Positions 8,922 to 18,092 of a stretch of DNA of 64,000 nt are shown here, piece after piece; position 1 is the first letter of the stretch; each line of letters begins with the position of its first letter. The position numbers and the translations under genes are program-made. The notes below the pieces were generated by a model, which saw only the letters and a program-made list of their open reading frames with translations, was not told the origin of the DNA and made no database searches. The stretch comes from Peptoniphilus rachelemmaiella (GTDB taxonomy: Bacteria > Bacillota > Clostridia > Tissierellales > Peptoniphilaceae): assembly GCF_943169845.1 (NCBI RefSeq), contig NZ_CALPBW010000005.1:1-64000 (forward strand), read 5' to 3'.

Positions 8922-9479
8922 CTAACACCTCGCAATGCCGACCCAGTAGGGCGGGCAATGATTTTGATTGGGAAAGGTGATTTTCACCACCTTGTACACT
9001 TTCTGATCCAATGCGCCGATCATCTCTTCGATGCCCTCGCTCTCCACCTTGCCTTCCTCGTGGCCCGGATAGATGGCGAGACTCAAGAGGGCGCCGGGTT
9101 TCATGGCGGCGAGGATTTCATTTAATGTGTGCATCGTGGTAGGCCATGTGGTGGTGATTTTTTTGTCACCGCCGGGCAAATAGCCCAGGTTCATGACAAA
9201 AACATCCACCGCTTGAAGATCCACGTAGCGGGATACATTTTCGTGGCTGTCGCGAATCAGCGCCACATTCTTTACATGCTTTTCCTTTAAAAAGGCCTCT
9301 GTCTTCTCGATGGCGGCCTGTTGTATGTCCATGGCCAAAACGCGACTTGCCCGCTCGGCAAGAAACAAGGTATCTTTTCCGTTGCCCGCCGTGAGATCCA
9401 CGGCCACATGGTCCTTCGTTAAGAAATTTTCCAGCACGGTGTGGGACCAGGCCACCGCCGATGTCGGGATTACTTCCAT
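8922..9479 (-). CDS. mnmM: MnmM/YtqB-like SAM-dependent tRNA methyltransferase
   Basis: A 185-aa class I methyltransferase (rRNA_methylase/YtqB family). The SAM-binding motif is VDLTAGNGKDTLFLA, followed by the acidic residue of VLAMDIQ and the conserved NLGYLPGGDK segment. B. subtilis YtqB has been identified as MnmM, which methylates nm5s2U at tRNA position 34; the same role is likely here from family membership. It overlaps rluB by 10 bases. Confidence 0.8.
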   Translation of the reverse strand: MEVIPTSAVAWSHTVLENFLTKDHVAVDLTAGNGKDTLFLAERASRVLAMDIQQAAIEKTEAFLKEKHVKNVALIRDSHENVSRYVDLQAVDVFVMNLGYLPGGDKKITTTWPTTMHTLNEILAAMKPGALLSLAIYPGHEEGKVESEGIEEMIGALDQKVYKVVKITFPNQNHCPPYWVGIARC

Positions 9480-10180
9480 GACTTCAACACCCGAATTTCT
9501 TTTTCCCGAAGGGGGCGGTATTCCCCTTTGCCTAACATGCCAAGCTTTAATGGGCCCATTTGAATCCGCTCAAGCTCCACCACTTCCGCACCCACGGCTT
9601 CAAACATGCGGCGAATTTGGCGATTGCGTCCTTCGTGGATCACAACTTCCATACGGGTCTTTGCGTTTCTATGTTCTAAAATTTTAAAATTTGCCGGCGC
9701 CGTCATGCCGTCGTTCAGTTCAATGCCCGAGGAAAGTTTGTGCGCCGTTTCTTCATCGACGATGCCCTTTACCGTCACGCGATAGGTTTTTTCCAGCTCG
9801 TATTTCGGATGGAGTAAGCGCTGAGTCAATTCGCCGTCGTCCGTTAAAAGCAAGAGCCCCGAGGAATCCATGTCCAACCGACCCACGGGATACAGGCGCT
9901 GGCCTTTTCTTAAGGGAACCAGATCGAGGACGGTCTTGCGCCCCTTGTTGTCGTCTGCAGTGGAGACGACGCCGCGTGGTTTATTTAATAAAATATAGTG
10001 ATTGGTCTTCGGCAGGCGAAGAAGCTTTCCGTCGACGGTGACCCGAACATCTTCCTCTACTTTCATGCCCTGTTCCGTTACGGTCACACCGTTTATTTTA
10101 ACGCGGCCGGCATCGATAATTTCTTCGCATTTTCTGCGGCTGGCAACACCGGCATGAGCCATGTATTTCTGAAGTCTCAT
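9470..10180 (-). CDS. rluB: 23S rRNA pseudouridine synthase, RluB type
   Basis: An RsuA/RluB-family enzyme isomerising uridine in 23S rRNA. Residues 1-60 are an S4 RNA-binding domain (MRLQKYMAHAGVASRRKCEE). The catalytic aspartate lies in GRLDMDSSGLLLLTDDGEL, and the GRNRQIRRMFEAVG motif follows. The 236-aa length is normal. Its start overlaps scpB by four bases; the scpA-scpB-rluB order is widely conserved in Bacillota. Confidence 0.93.
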   Translation of the reverse strand: MRLQKYMAHAGVASRRKCEEIIDAGRVKINGVTVTEQGMKVEEDVRVTVDGKLLRLPKTNHYILLNKPRGVVSTADDNKGRKTVLDLVPLRKGQRLYPVGRLDMDSSGLLLLTDDGELTQRLLHPKYELEKTYRVTVKGIVDEETAHKLSSGIELNDGMTAPANFKILEHRNAKTRMEVVIHEGRNRQIRRMFEAVGAEVVELERIQMGPLKLGMLGKGEYRPLREKEIRVLKSWK

Positions 10181-10698
10181 GATTCCTCCATCTCTACCAT
10201 TGCTTCTTCTTTCGGCAAGTCTTCCAAGCCGGACAGGCCGAATTTTCGTAAAAAGGTCTCCGTGGTGCCGTAAACTTTCGGGCGACCGGGAATTTCCATG
10301 CGGCCGAGGACGGCGATTAAATCGATGCGCTCAAGGCTTTTCAGCACCTGATCGCAGCGCACGCCCCGAATCTCTTCAATTTCGGATTTTAATACCGGCT
10401 GCTTGTAGGCGACGATGGAAAGGGTCTCCAGGGCGGCATTGGATAAGCTTTTCGTCCGCGTTTTTTTCGCGAAATCGCTAATGGCCTCAAAAAGCTCCGG
10501 CTTTGTGGAGAGCTGATAGCTGTCGTTGACACAAACCAGGCGCAGGCCTCGCTCCTCGCCGGATAAATCCGCCTTTAATTCACCGATGGCAGCCTGAAGC
10601 TCAATGGCTGTTACCTGCAAGGCTTCTGCCATTTCTTTTTCCGTAATGGGTTCGCCCCAGGCAAATAAAAGGGCTTCAACTTTGGCTTTCAGTTCCAT
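10177..10698 (-). CDS. scpB: Segregation and condensation protein B
   Basis: ScpB is a dimeric winged-helix partner of SMC-ScpA in chromosome condensation. The 173-aa protein shows the usual ALLFAWGEPI start, the SNAALETLSIVAYKQPV helix-turn-helix and the IRGVRCDQVLKSL motif of the second winged-helix domain. It overlaps scpA by 23 bases and rluB by 4 bases. Confidence 0.94.
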   Translation of the reverse strand: MELKAKVEALLFAWGEPITEKEMAEALQVTAIELQAAIGELKADLSGEERGLRLVCVNDSYQLSTKPELFEAISDFAKKTRTKSLSNAALETLSIVAYKQPVLKSEIEEIRGVRCDQVLKSLERIDLIAVLGRMEIPGRPKVYGTTETFLRKFGLSGLEDLPKEEAMVEMEES

Positions 10699-11419
10699 GG
10701 ATCATTCCTTTTTTTATCAGTACGATGTCTTTTCCTTCTTGACGGCAGCTGATCTTTTCAAGCTTCATCAGCTCCAAGAGGGTGAGAAATACCGTCACGA
10801 TTTCGATTCGGCTCTGTGCATCTTCCATCATTTGAAAAAATCGCGGCTTCTCCCACTTTCTGAAGGCGGCGTCAATTTTCTCCGCAGCCTGCTTGAAGCT
10901 AAATTCCGCGGCGGGAATTTTCTCCAAGGATTGCCGCGCCGCTTCGTGAATTTCAAAGCGCACCATGACGTCGCGAAAGGCTTTCGCCAAACGGGATGCG
11001 TCGCCTTCGGCCAAGAGCTCCTCCTCGGAAAAATCCGAGAAGTCTTCCTGCTTTTTATAAATGGCGCCGTCTTCATAGGCGGCCATTTCATCCAACAATA
11101 AACTCGCCGCCTTCATGCGCTTGTATTCTAAAATCCGCTCCACGAGGCTATCCCGAGGATCCTCTTCTTCCTCTTCCTCCTCCGTCACGGGCTTGGGCAA
11201 AAGCATGCGGCTTTTAATGGCGAGAAGGTAGCTGGCCATGGCGAGAAAATCAACCATGGCATCCAATACTGGGCCCGTCATCCCGTCTAAATAGGCGAGA
11301 AAATCTTCTACGAGGACGTGGATTTGAATGTCGTAAATATCCATCTCCCGCTTTTTAATCAAATCCAACAGCACATCCATGGGCCCGGAAAAGGAGCCGT
11401 AAACGAATTCGTAGCTCAT
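10676..11419 (-). CDS. scpA: Segregation and condensation protein A
   Basis: ScpA is the kleisin subunit bridging the heads of the SMC dimer. The 247-aa protein begins with the conserved FSGPMDVLLDLIKKREMDIYDI segment, has the MASYLLAIKSRMLLP helix and an acidic linker (EEEEEEDPRDSLVERILEYKRMK), then a C-terminal winged helix (EIVTVFLTLLELMKL). Partner ScpB is encoded directly downstream; smc itself is not in the window. Confidence 0.94.
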   Translation of the reverse strand: MSYEFVYGSFSGPMDVLLDLIKKREMDIYDIQIHVLVEDFLAYLDGMTGPVLDAMVDFLAMASYLLAIKSRMLLPKPVTEEEEEEEDPRDSLVERILEYKRMKAASLLLDEMAAYEDGAIYKKQEDFSDFSEEELLAEGDASRLAKAFRDVMVRFEIHEAARQSLEKIPAAEFSFKQAAEKIDAAFRKWEKPRFFQMMEDAQSRIEIVTVFLTLLELMKLEKISCRQEGKDIVLIKKGMIHGTESQS

Positions 11420-12024
11420 GAGACAAGGATCATGGCGAGGCCCACGCAGACTTGGATGAAGCCTTCAACCACCGGCCCGATGATACGGGGGATCGCACCG
11501 GTGACCACGCCGAGAAATAAAATCCAATAGAAGTATTTTTCATATTGGTAGAAGGCGAATTCCGTCTTCGGCGGCAAGAGGGACGCCAACACTTTCGAGC
11601 CGTCTAAAGGCGGCAGAGGCACGAGATTAAAGACGCCGAGCATGGCATTGTACCAAAGAAAGTGCAGAAAGAAATTGCTGATGACAAATTGATGTTTCGA
11701 CGTCCACACGAAGAAAAAGGCGCCGAGAAGGGCAAAGATAAAGTTCACCGTCACCCCCGCCAAAGACACGAGGATCGTGCCGGTTTTGCGGTTTTTGTAA
11801 TAGGCCGGATTAATGGGCACGGCTTTCGCCCAGCCGAAGCGAAAGACGATCATAAATAGAAGTCCGACAGGATCGATGTGATCCAGGGGATTTAAACTTA
11901 ATCGGCCGTCTCGCTTCGCCGTGTCGTCGCCTAGAAAGTAGGAGACGTAGCCGTGGCCGATTTCGTGGCCGACGATGGCGATGATCAGTGCCGGTATCGA
12001 CCAGATGTAGTTACTTATGTCCAT
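11416..12024 (-). CDS. Site-2 protease-type M50 metallopeptidase, YwhC/YdbX-like
   Basis: A 202-aa integral membrane zinc protease. The HExxH motif lies in the first helix (IIAIVGHEIGHGYVSYFLGD), and the third ligand motif is NLVPLPPLDGSKVLA. About five membrane segments are visible. Small M50B proteins of this type sit beside scpA in many Bacillota; their substrate is unknown. It overlaps pdp by 14 bases and scpA by four. Confidence 0.85.
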   Translation of the reverse strand: MDISNYIWSIPALIIAIVGHEIGHGYVSYFLGDDTAKRDGRLSLNPLDHIDPVGLLFMIVFRFGWAKAVPINPAYYKNRKTGTILVSLAGVTVNFIFALLGAFFFVWTSKHQFVISNFFLHFLWYNAMLGVFNLVPLPPLDGSKVLASLLPPKTEFAFYQYEKYFYWILFLGVVTGAIPRIIGPVVEGFIQVCVGLAMILVS

Positions 12025-13324
12025 AATAAACCTCGTCTATTATTAAAGGCTCCACGGAAACCGACTCGTCGGAAAAACGGGCAATGGATAAAAAGCGCTC
12101 CGCCAGCTCTTCGAAGAGGCGGTTCTTTCCGCCGTAAAAGGTGGCCAGCACCTCGCCCTTCTTCACGTAGTCCCCGCGCTTCTTGTGCAGGTACACGCCG
12201 GCGGCCATGTCCAGTTCATCGTCCATTCTCACGCGCCCGGCACCTAAATCTCTGGATATAATGCCGACTTCGTGGGCAGGCAAATGACTTAAATAGCCTT
12301 CGGTTTCACTGATCACGTCGTAGGTCTTTTCAGCTTGCGGGAAAAGATCAAAATCGTCGATGACATTCTCGTCGCCACCTTGATTTTTTATAAATACTCT
12401 GAGCTTATCCAGGGCCTTGCCGCTTTGGATTAAGTCTTTCACCTTTTGTTCAATTGCCTTTTCGTCGCCGCCTTCGGCCAGGTGAATCAGCTTCGTGGAT
12501 AAGGTGATGCAAAGGGCTGTTAAATCCTCGGGACCTTCGCCCTTTAATGTGGCGATGGCTTCTTCCACTTCCAGTGCATTGCCTACGGCGCGTCCCAAGG
12601 GCTCTTCCATGGCCGTTAAAATGGCCAGGGTCTTTCTGCCGAAGGTCTCGCCGATGTGCACCATGGTTTCCGCCAATTCCCGAGCCGATTCTTTATTCTT
12701 CATAAAGGCGCCGTCGCCTACCTTTACATCAAGGAGCAAGCAATCGCCGTGAATGGCGAGCTTCTTGCTCATAATGCTCGATGCGATGAGGGGAATGGAA
12801 TCCACCGTGGCCGTGGCGTCTCTCAAGGCGTAAAGCTTTTTGTCCGCCGGCGTAATATTGGCCGTCTGTCCTGCAATGGCCATACCGATGGCATTGGTAG
12901 AGGAGACGATTTCATCCATACTTAAATCCACCCGAAGGCCGGGAATGGATTCCAGCTTATCCAAAGTGCCGCCGGTGTGGCCCAGGCCGCGGCCGCTCAT
13001 TTTGCCGAAGGGCAAACCGTAGGCAGAGAGAATGGGCCCGATAATAAGGGTGGTCGTATCGCCTACGCCGCCGGTGGAGTGCTTGTCCACCACCGTGCCC
13101 TTAATGGAGGAAAGGTCCACGGTTTCGCCGGAGTCGATGATGGTGCGGGTTAAATGGGCGATTTCATCCCCTTCCATGCCGGAAAAGTAAATGGCCATTA
13201 AGAGGGCACTCATTTGGTAATCTTTAACGGCGCCGGAAAGGTAGCCGGCAATGGTGGTTTCGATTTCTTCTTTCGACAGAATTTCGCCGTGTTTTTTCTT
13301 TTCGATGACTTCTAATACGCTCAT
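12011..13324 (-). CDS. pdp: Pyrimidine-nucleoside phosphorylase
   Basis: The enzyme splits uridine, thymidine and deoxyuridine with phosphate to base and (deoxy)ribose-1-phosphate. The thymidine phosphorylase family signature KMSGRGLGHTGGTLDKLE and the phosphate site VDKHSTGGVGDTTTL are intact, as is the C-terminal biotinyl-like domain (YLHKKRGDYVKKGEVLA). The 437-aa length is typical. It follows punA by one base, making a nucleoside salvage pair. Confidence 0.94.
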   Translation of the reverse strand: MSVLEVIEKKKHGEILSKEEIETTIAGYLSGAVKDYQMSALLMAIYFSGMEGDEIAHLTRTIIDSGETVDLSSIKGTVVDKHSTGGVGDTTTLIIGPILSAYGLPFGKMSGRGLGHTGGTLDKLESIPGLRVDLSMDEIVSSTNAIGMAIAGQTANITPADKKLYALRDATATVDSIPLIASSIMSKKLAIHGDCLLLDVKVGDGAFMKNKESARELAETMVHIGETFGRKTLAILTAMEEPLGRAVGNALEVEEAIATLKGEGPEDLTALCITLSTKLIHLAEGGDEKAIEQKVKDLIQSGKALDKLRVFIKNQGGDENVIDDFDLFPQAEKTYDVISETEGYLSHLPAHEVGIISRDLGAGRVRMDDELDMAAGVYLHKKRGDYVKKGEVLATFYGGKNRLFEELAERFLSIARFSDESVSVEPLIIDEVYYGHK

Positions 13325-13325
13325 G

Positions 13326-14123
13326 TTAAATCGCCTCGATGGTTTTCGTGACCAATGCTTTAAAATCGTCGGCGACGCGGGCGGAAATCTCGATCACTTC
13401 CTCGTGTTCCAAAGGTTGATCCAAAATGCCCGCCGCCATATTGGTAATGCAGGAAATGCCGATGACCTTCACGCCTCGGTGATTGGCAATAATCACTTCA
13501 GGCACTGTGCTCATGCCCACGGCATCGGCGCCTAAAATGCGGGCCATGCGCACTTCCGCCGGCGTTTCGTAACTGGGGCCGGTCATGTACATATACACGC
13601 CGCTTTGATGCTTGATCTTTAATTCTTCGGCTACGGATTTCACCAGGGCCGCAAGCTTCGGTTCGTAGGCATAAGACATATCCGGGAAACGCTCGCCCTT
13701 GCCGTCGTTGGGGCCGATTAAGGGATTCTTCCCGTTGAAATTAATATGATCGGTGATAATCATTAAGTCGCCGGGTTCGAAGGATTCATTTACCCCGCCG
13801 GCGGCGTTGGTTACGATCAAGGTTTGAATGCCCATTTCGCAGAGAATCTTCGCCGGGAAGACCACATCAGCCATATCCACGCCTTCGTAGAAATGGATGC
13901 GGCCTTTCATGGCGACGATGTTTTTTCCCGCCAAGGTGCCGAAAATCAGCTCGCCGCTATGGCCCTCAACCGTGGATTGTTTAAATCCGGGAATGTCTTT
14001 GTAGGGAATGGCCACGGCATCTTCGATGGATTCGGCGAAGTCACCTAAGCCGCTTCCTAAAATAATGCCGATCTCCGGCCGCAAGTCGGTTTGTTTTCTT
14101 AAGTATTCAATGGTTTTGTTCAT
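13326..14123 (-). CDS. punA: Purine-nucleoside phosphorylase (trimeric, PNP-I type)
   Basis: Phosphorolysis of inosine and guanosine in purine salvage. Motifs include the phosphate-binding GIILGSGLGDFAE, the central VTNAAGGVNESFEPGDLMIITDHINF and the MTGPSYETPAEVRMARILGADAVGMSTVPE segment of the trimeric class. The track offers a start two codons earlier, but ATG 14123 has the better spacing to GAGAG. It overlaps the Nudix gene by 17 bases. Confidence 0.94.
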   Translation of the reverse strand: MNKTIEYLRKQTDLRPEIGIILGSGLGDFAESIEDAVAIPYKDIPGFKQSTVEGHSGELIFGTLAGKNIVAMKGRIHFYEGVDMADVVFPAKILCEMGIQTLIVTNAAGGVNESFEPGDLMIITDHINFNGKNPLIGPNDGKGERFPDMSYAYEPKLAALVKSVAEELKIKHQSGVYMYMTGPSYETPAEVRMARILGADAVGMSTVPEVIIANHRGVKVIGISCITNMAAGILDQPLEHEEVIEISARVADDFKALVTKTIEAI

Positions 14124-14658
14124 TAGCATCTCTCATTTCTTTTACGGCATAGAGGCCGATCATGGTTTTCGCGTCAATAATTTCGCCTAATTTAATCATG
14201 TGCAAGGCTTCGTCCAGGTCCATATAGACCACTTCCAAGTCTTCCGTGTCGTCTAAGTGCATTTCACCGGGCGTGGGATTTTCACAATAGAAAATATGGA
14301 TTTTTTCGTTGGTAAAGCCCGGGGATGTGTAAGCTTCCAAGAGAAACTCGGCAGATTCTGCCACAAGCCCCGTTTCCTCGGCCAGTTCGCGAATGGCGGC
14401 CTTCATGGGGTTTTCGTTGTGTTCGATGAGTCCGGCGGGAAGTTCCAGGAGACTTTTTTTCGTGGCGATACGGTATTGCTTCACAAAGGGAATTTTGCCG
14501 TCTTCACAGAGAGCCACCATGCAGCAACCGCCGGCGTGCTCTACCACTTCCCGCTTGCCGTAACGTTGGCCGTCCAGCTCCACGGTATGACAACTTAAGG
14601 AGACGATCTTTCCTTCATAAATTTTTTCGCTGCGTATAATGCGCTCTTCAGAAATCAT
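14107..14658 (-). CDS. nudF: Nudix hydrolase, ADP-ribose pyrophosphatase type
   Basis: A 183-aa Nudix protein, probably hydrolysing ADP-ribose to AMP and ribose-5-phosphate. The Nudix box runs from GLIEHNEN to RELAEETGL with the required G, E and REUxEE residues. The N-terminal beta-rich part (KIYEGKIVSLSCHTVEL) and the EAYTSPGFTNEKIHIF segment are those of the NudF group. It leads the nudF-punA-pdp salvage genes, nine bases after recN. Confidence 0.88.
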   Translation of the reverse strand: MISEERIIRSEKIYEGKIVSLSCHTVELDGQRYGKREVVEHAGGCCMVALCEDGKIPFVKQYRIATKKSLLELPAGLIEHNENPMKAAIRELAEETGLVAESAEFLLEAYTSPGFTNEKIHIFYCENPTPGEMHLDDTEDLEVVYMDLDEALHMIKLGEIIDAKTMIGLYAVKEMRDANEQNH

Positions 14659-14666
14659 AAAACCTC

Positions 14667-16322
14667 CTAAATTCGGTTTCGTAACATTTCGCGTGCCGTT
14701 TCTCTCGTCTTTTCCGTGTCTTCGCCGCTAATCATAGTGGCCAGCATGGCGATGCGTTCCTCGTCGCTTAATTTTTGAACGAAGGAGACGGTGCGACCTG
14801 CCTCCAACCGCTTTTGAATGCGGTATTGGCGATCGGCCCGCGCCACCACCTGAGGCAGATGGCTCACGACGATGAGTTGCCGGTCTTGGGAGAGGCGTTT
14901 CATTTTCTCTGCCACCACTTTTGCCGTCTTGCCACTCATGCCTGTGTCCACTTCGTCGAGAATGAGAATTTCCCGCTCATCCAAATCGGAGAATATGCTG
15001 ATAAACGCTAGAAAGATGCGGCTGATCTCGCCGCCCGATGCGATGTCCGCCATGGGGAGGAGATCTTCGCCTCTGTTTGTGGCGACGAGAAAGCGCACGC
15101 TGTCCATGCCTTCTGCCGCCAGGGCACTTTCGGAAAATTCCACCTGAAAGGCCGCGCCCTGAATGTCCAACTCTTCCATTTCACGGGCCATGCGCCCTTC
15201 AAGTACTTGCGACGCATCCATCCGCCGCTTTCTCATGCGAAGGGCGAGGGATGTGGCCGCTTCCCTCTTCTCCTCACAGGCCTGCTTCATGGATTCCACG
15301 ACGTGCTCGTAATCGCCGATGAAGGCCAGCCGCTCCTTACTTTGTTCTAAAAAAGCCTGAATCTTTTCGTAGCTGTCGCCGTATTTCCTCTTCATGGAAT
15401 GAATGGCGTCCAGCCGATCCGTAACTTCCTGCAAACGCTCGGGATCGTCGTCGAAATTCTCGCCCTTGTCCCGAATGCTTTGAGCCAGATCCTGAAAGCC
15501 GTAGCGAATGTCTTCAAAGGATTCGAAGAGATCGGCGAAGTGATTGTCGTTATTCGCCACCTTCTCCAGTGCTGTGCCGTAGCGATCCAAAAGCGAGCGA
15601 ATGCCCCCTTCTTCATAAGCCAGCTGATTCATTTCCTGAAGAAGTTCCAAGGTTTCCGTGTGGCTGTTTCTCGCGCGAAATTCTTCGGCCAAGGCCTCGT
15701 CTTCCCCTTCTTGAAGGGCCAGGGTTTCGATCTCATCGATTTGATACCGCAAGAGATCCCCTTCTCTGGCCAAGGCCTCGGGATCTTTCACCTCGCTTTT
15801 CAGGCGATTTGTCAGTTGGCGGTATTCGCCGTAAATGGTCTTTAGCTCGGCGAGATCCTTTTTTTGTTCTTCGCCGCAGAAGCGATCCAATAGCTCCAGC
15901 TGAAAATCCGGCTTCATGAGAAAGCTGTTTTCGCCTTGCACTTCCGACAGAGCGAGAATGGAGCCGAAATCTTTTAAAACCCCGTTGGTCACGATTTTTC
16001 CGTTGATCTCCGACAAGGACGGCCGTTCCCGTTCGATGCTTCGCTCCACAATAATCACATCTTCAAAGGGAATGTTGTGCTCTTTGAGAAAGTCCAGAGC
16101 CTTTTTATTCTTCGTGATAAAAACGCCCTGAATCGACGCCCGCTCCGCGCCTTTTCGAATCATATTTTTTTGAGCCCGCCCGCCGAGAATCAATCCGATG
16201 GCATCCATAATAATGGATTTTCCTGCGCCGGTCTCCCCGGTCAATACGGAAAAGCCGTCGTGAAATTCCATGGACGAGTGATCGATAATGGCGAAGTCAT
16301 CGATTTGAAGGCGTAAAAACAT
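14667..16322 (-). CDS. recN: DNA repair protein RecN
   Basis: RecN is an SMC-like ATPase that gathers DNA ends at double-strand breaks. Walker A is GETGAGKSIIMDAIGL, a long coiled coil fills residues about 150-370, the ABC signature is in ASGGEISRIFLA and Walker B in ILILDEVDTGMSG. The 551-aa length is normal. It ends the tlyA-recN pair, two bases from tlyA. Confidence 0.95.
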   Translation of the reverse strand: MFLRLQIDDFAIIDHSSMEFHDGFSVLTGETGAGKSIIMDAIGLILGGRAQKNMIRKGAERASIQGVFITKNKKALDFLKEHNIPFEDVIIVERSIERERPSLSEINGKIVTNGVLKDFGSILALSEVQGENSFLMKPDFQLELLDRFCGEEQKKDLAELKTIYGEYRQLTNRLKSEVKDPEALAREGDLLRYQIDEIETLALQEGEDEALAEEFRARNSHTETLELLQEMNQLAYEEGGIRSLLDRYGTALEKVANNDNHFADLFESFEDIRYGFQDLAQSIRDKGENFDDDPERLQEVTDRLDAIHSMKRKYGDSYEKIQAFLEQSKERLAFIGDYEHVVESMKQACEEKREAATSLALRMRKRRMDASQVLEGRMAREMEELDIQGAAFQVEFSESALAAEGMDSVRFLVATNRGEDLLPMADIASGGEISRIFLAFISIFSDLDEREILILDEVDTGMSGKTAKVVAEKMKRLSQDRQLIVVSHLPQVVARADRQYRIQKRLEAGRTVSFVQKLSDEERIAMLATMISGEDTEKTRETAREMLRNRI

Positions 16323-16323
16323 A

Positions 16324-17118
16324 TTAGCGAAACTCCTCCCCGGACGCCCGCACTACCTCGTCGATGTCGATGGGTTTCGATGCGGCGCCGTCCTTCGTCA
16401 TAAGCATTAAAAATTCCGTGTTCCCCGTCGCGCCCTGAATCGGCGAGAAAGTAAGTACCTCGGGATACATACCCAAGTCTTGAACGAGATCATGTATTTT
16501 ATTTAAAACCTCTCGGTGGACTTCGGGGTCGGAGACGATGCCACCTTTGCCTACCTTGTTTTTGCCCGCTTCAAATTGGGGCTTGATTAACGCGGCGATC
16601 TTCCCTGTGTCGGACAAATAGCTCACGGCCTTGGGAAGCACCAATTCAAGGGAGATAAAGGACACGTCGATGGAAATAAAATCCATTGCATCGTCCAGAT
16701 CCTCCGCATCCAAATAGCGCACATTGGTCCGCTCCATGACCACGACCCGGGGATCCACCCGCAAAGAATAGGCCAGTTGATTGTATCCCACATCCACGGC
16801 GTAGACCTTTCTCGCGCCGTGGGCCAGCATGCAATCGGTAAAGCCGCCGGTGGAGGAGCCGATGTCCATGCACACTTTGTCCGTTAAATCGATCCCGCAG
16901 TTTTCGATGATTTTTTCCAGCTTAAATCCCCCGCGGGAAACGTATTTTAAACTATGGCCCTTGACGCTGATTTCCGCTTCTACATCGATCATTTGACCGG
17001 CCTTGGCGATGCGCTCCGTGCCGATAAAGGCTTCTCCGGCCATAATCATGGTCTTGGCTTTTTCTCTGGACGGCGCTAAATTCTTCTTCACTAAAAGGAC
17101 ATCTGCACGCTCTTTCAC
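16324..17118 (-). CDS. tlyA: TlyA-family rRNA (cytidine-2'-O-)-methyltransferase
   Basis: TlyA methylates ribose 2'-O positions in rRNA, a target of capreomycin-type susceptibility in other bacteria. An N-terminal S4 domain (ADVLLVKKNLAPSREKAKTMIMAG) is followed by an FtsJ-like methyltransferase fold (DIGSSTGGFTDCMLAHGARKVYAVDVGYNQL). The older hemolysin annotation derives from the family name only. It is four bases from ispA, in the common xse-ispA-tlyA-recN string. Confidence 0.92.
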   Translation of the reverse strand: MKERADVLLVKKNLAPSREKAKTMIMAGEAFIGTERIAKAGQMIDVEAEISVKGHSLKYVSRGGFKLEKIIENCGIDLTDKVCMDIGSSTGGFTDCMLAHGARKVYAVDVGYNQLAYSLRVDPRVVVMERTNVRYLDAEDLDDAMDFISIDVSFISLELVLPKAVSYLSDTGKIAALIKPQFEAGKNKVGKGGIVSDPEVHREVLNKIHDLVQDLGMYPEVLTFSPIQGATGNTEFLMLMTKDGAASKPIDIDEVVRASGEEFR

Positions 17119-17122
17119 GCCA

Positions 17123-17899
17123 TCACCTGTCTCGTTTTAAAATCTTATCGATCAGCGCTTCCGTTTCTTTGAATTGTCCGACAGAGGCGAGAAGGCTTAA
17201 ACATTCTTCCGTGTATTCACGGGCCTTCAACAGGTAGTCGTCGGGATTCACTTCCGCGCCGTCTTCTTCCAAATCGAAGTAGTCGTCTTGGAATTGATAG
17301 CTCAGGCCCAAGGTTTCGCCGACGCGGTACAAGGTGTCGTTAACCTCTTTGGATTTTCCCGCCAAGGCACCGGCCATGGCGAAGCAGGCGCCCAACAAAG
17401 CACCGGTTTTTCGCTTGTAGATCACTTCGTCGCCTGAGGATGCACCGGCGCGAATGTCAAGCACCTGACCGTCCACCATGCCCGTGGTACCTGCGGCTTT
17501 AAATAAGTATTTCATGGCGTCGATGCCGCCTTCGGGATCCAAAGACGCCCCTTCCGCGGCAAGCTCTGCCGCCTGCGACAAAAGCCCGTCGCCGGCGAGA
17601 ATGGCCAAAGCTTCGCCGTAGGCCTTGTGGCAGGAGGGCTTTCCCCGCCGGAAATCGTCGTCGTCCATGGCGGGCAAATCGTCGTGAATCAAGCTGTAGG
17701 TGTGGATGGATTCCATGGCGGCGGCAAAGTAAAAGGCCGCGTCGCCTTCGTAGCCGAAATCCTTTAATACGGTGTAAAACAGCGTGGGACGCACCCGCTT
17801 GCCTCCCGTAAACAGGGAGTAGATCATGGCTTCTTTTAGTTCGTCGGCCGCCGAGGGAATGGCCTCGTAATATGCCTTTAAACGCGCATCAAAGTTCAT
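17123..17899 (-). CDS. ispA: Polyprenyl (farnesyl/geranylgeranyl) diphosphate synthase
   Basis: Condenses IPP units onto allylic diphosphates, supplying precursors for undecaprenol and quinones. The first aspartate-rich motif is DDLPAMDDDDFRRGKPSCH and the second is QFQDDYFDLEED. I start at ATG 17899 (258 aa) behind a strong GAGGAGGG; the longer frame from 17935 covers xseB shadow sequence. It overlaps xseB by 11 bases. Product chain length cannot be told from sequence by eye. Confidence 0.93.
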   Translation of the reverse strand: MNFDARLKAYYEAIPSAADELKEAMIYSLFTGGKRVRPTLFYTVLKDFGYEGDAAFYFAAAMESIHTYSLIHDDLPAMDDDDFRRGKPSCHKAYGEALAILAGDGLLSQAAELAAEGASLDPEGGIDAMKYLFKAAGTTGMVDGQVLDIRAGASSGDEVIYKRKTGALLGACFAMAGALAGKSKEVNDTLYRVGETLGLSYQFQDDYFDLEEDGAEVNPDDYLLKAREYTEECLSLLASVGQFKETEALIDKILKRDR

Positions 17900-18092
17900 T
17901 GTCGCCCTCCTCTTCCATGCCTTCAGTGAGCACACGCACCTTTTGTTCCAAGCCCTTTAAGTCTTTTTCCAGTTCCCGGTAAAGAGATGTGGCCACTTCG
18001 TAGAGCTTTACCATCTCTTCCAGAGAAAGGTCTTCATTTTCCATGCGCTCCACGATTTTTTCCAGCTGTTCCGACTTTTCTTTATAATTCAT
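17889..18092 (-). CDS. xseB: Exodeoxyribonuclease VII small subunit
   Basis: A 67-aa helical protein that binds XseA in several copies to form exonuclease VII, which degrades single-stranded DNA from both ends. The sequence (YKEKSEQLEKIVERMENEDL, then SLEEMVKLYEVA) is the standard XseB pattern. It overlaps xseA by 11 bases and ispA by 11 bases. Confidence 0.93.
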   Translation of the reverse strand: MNYKEKSEQLEKIVERMENEDLSLEEMVKLYEVATSLYRELEKDLKGLEQKVRVLTEGMEEEGDNEL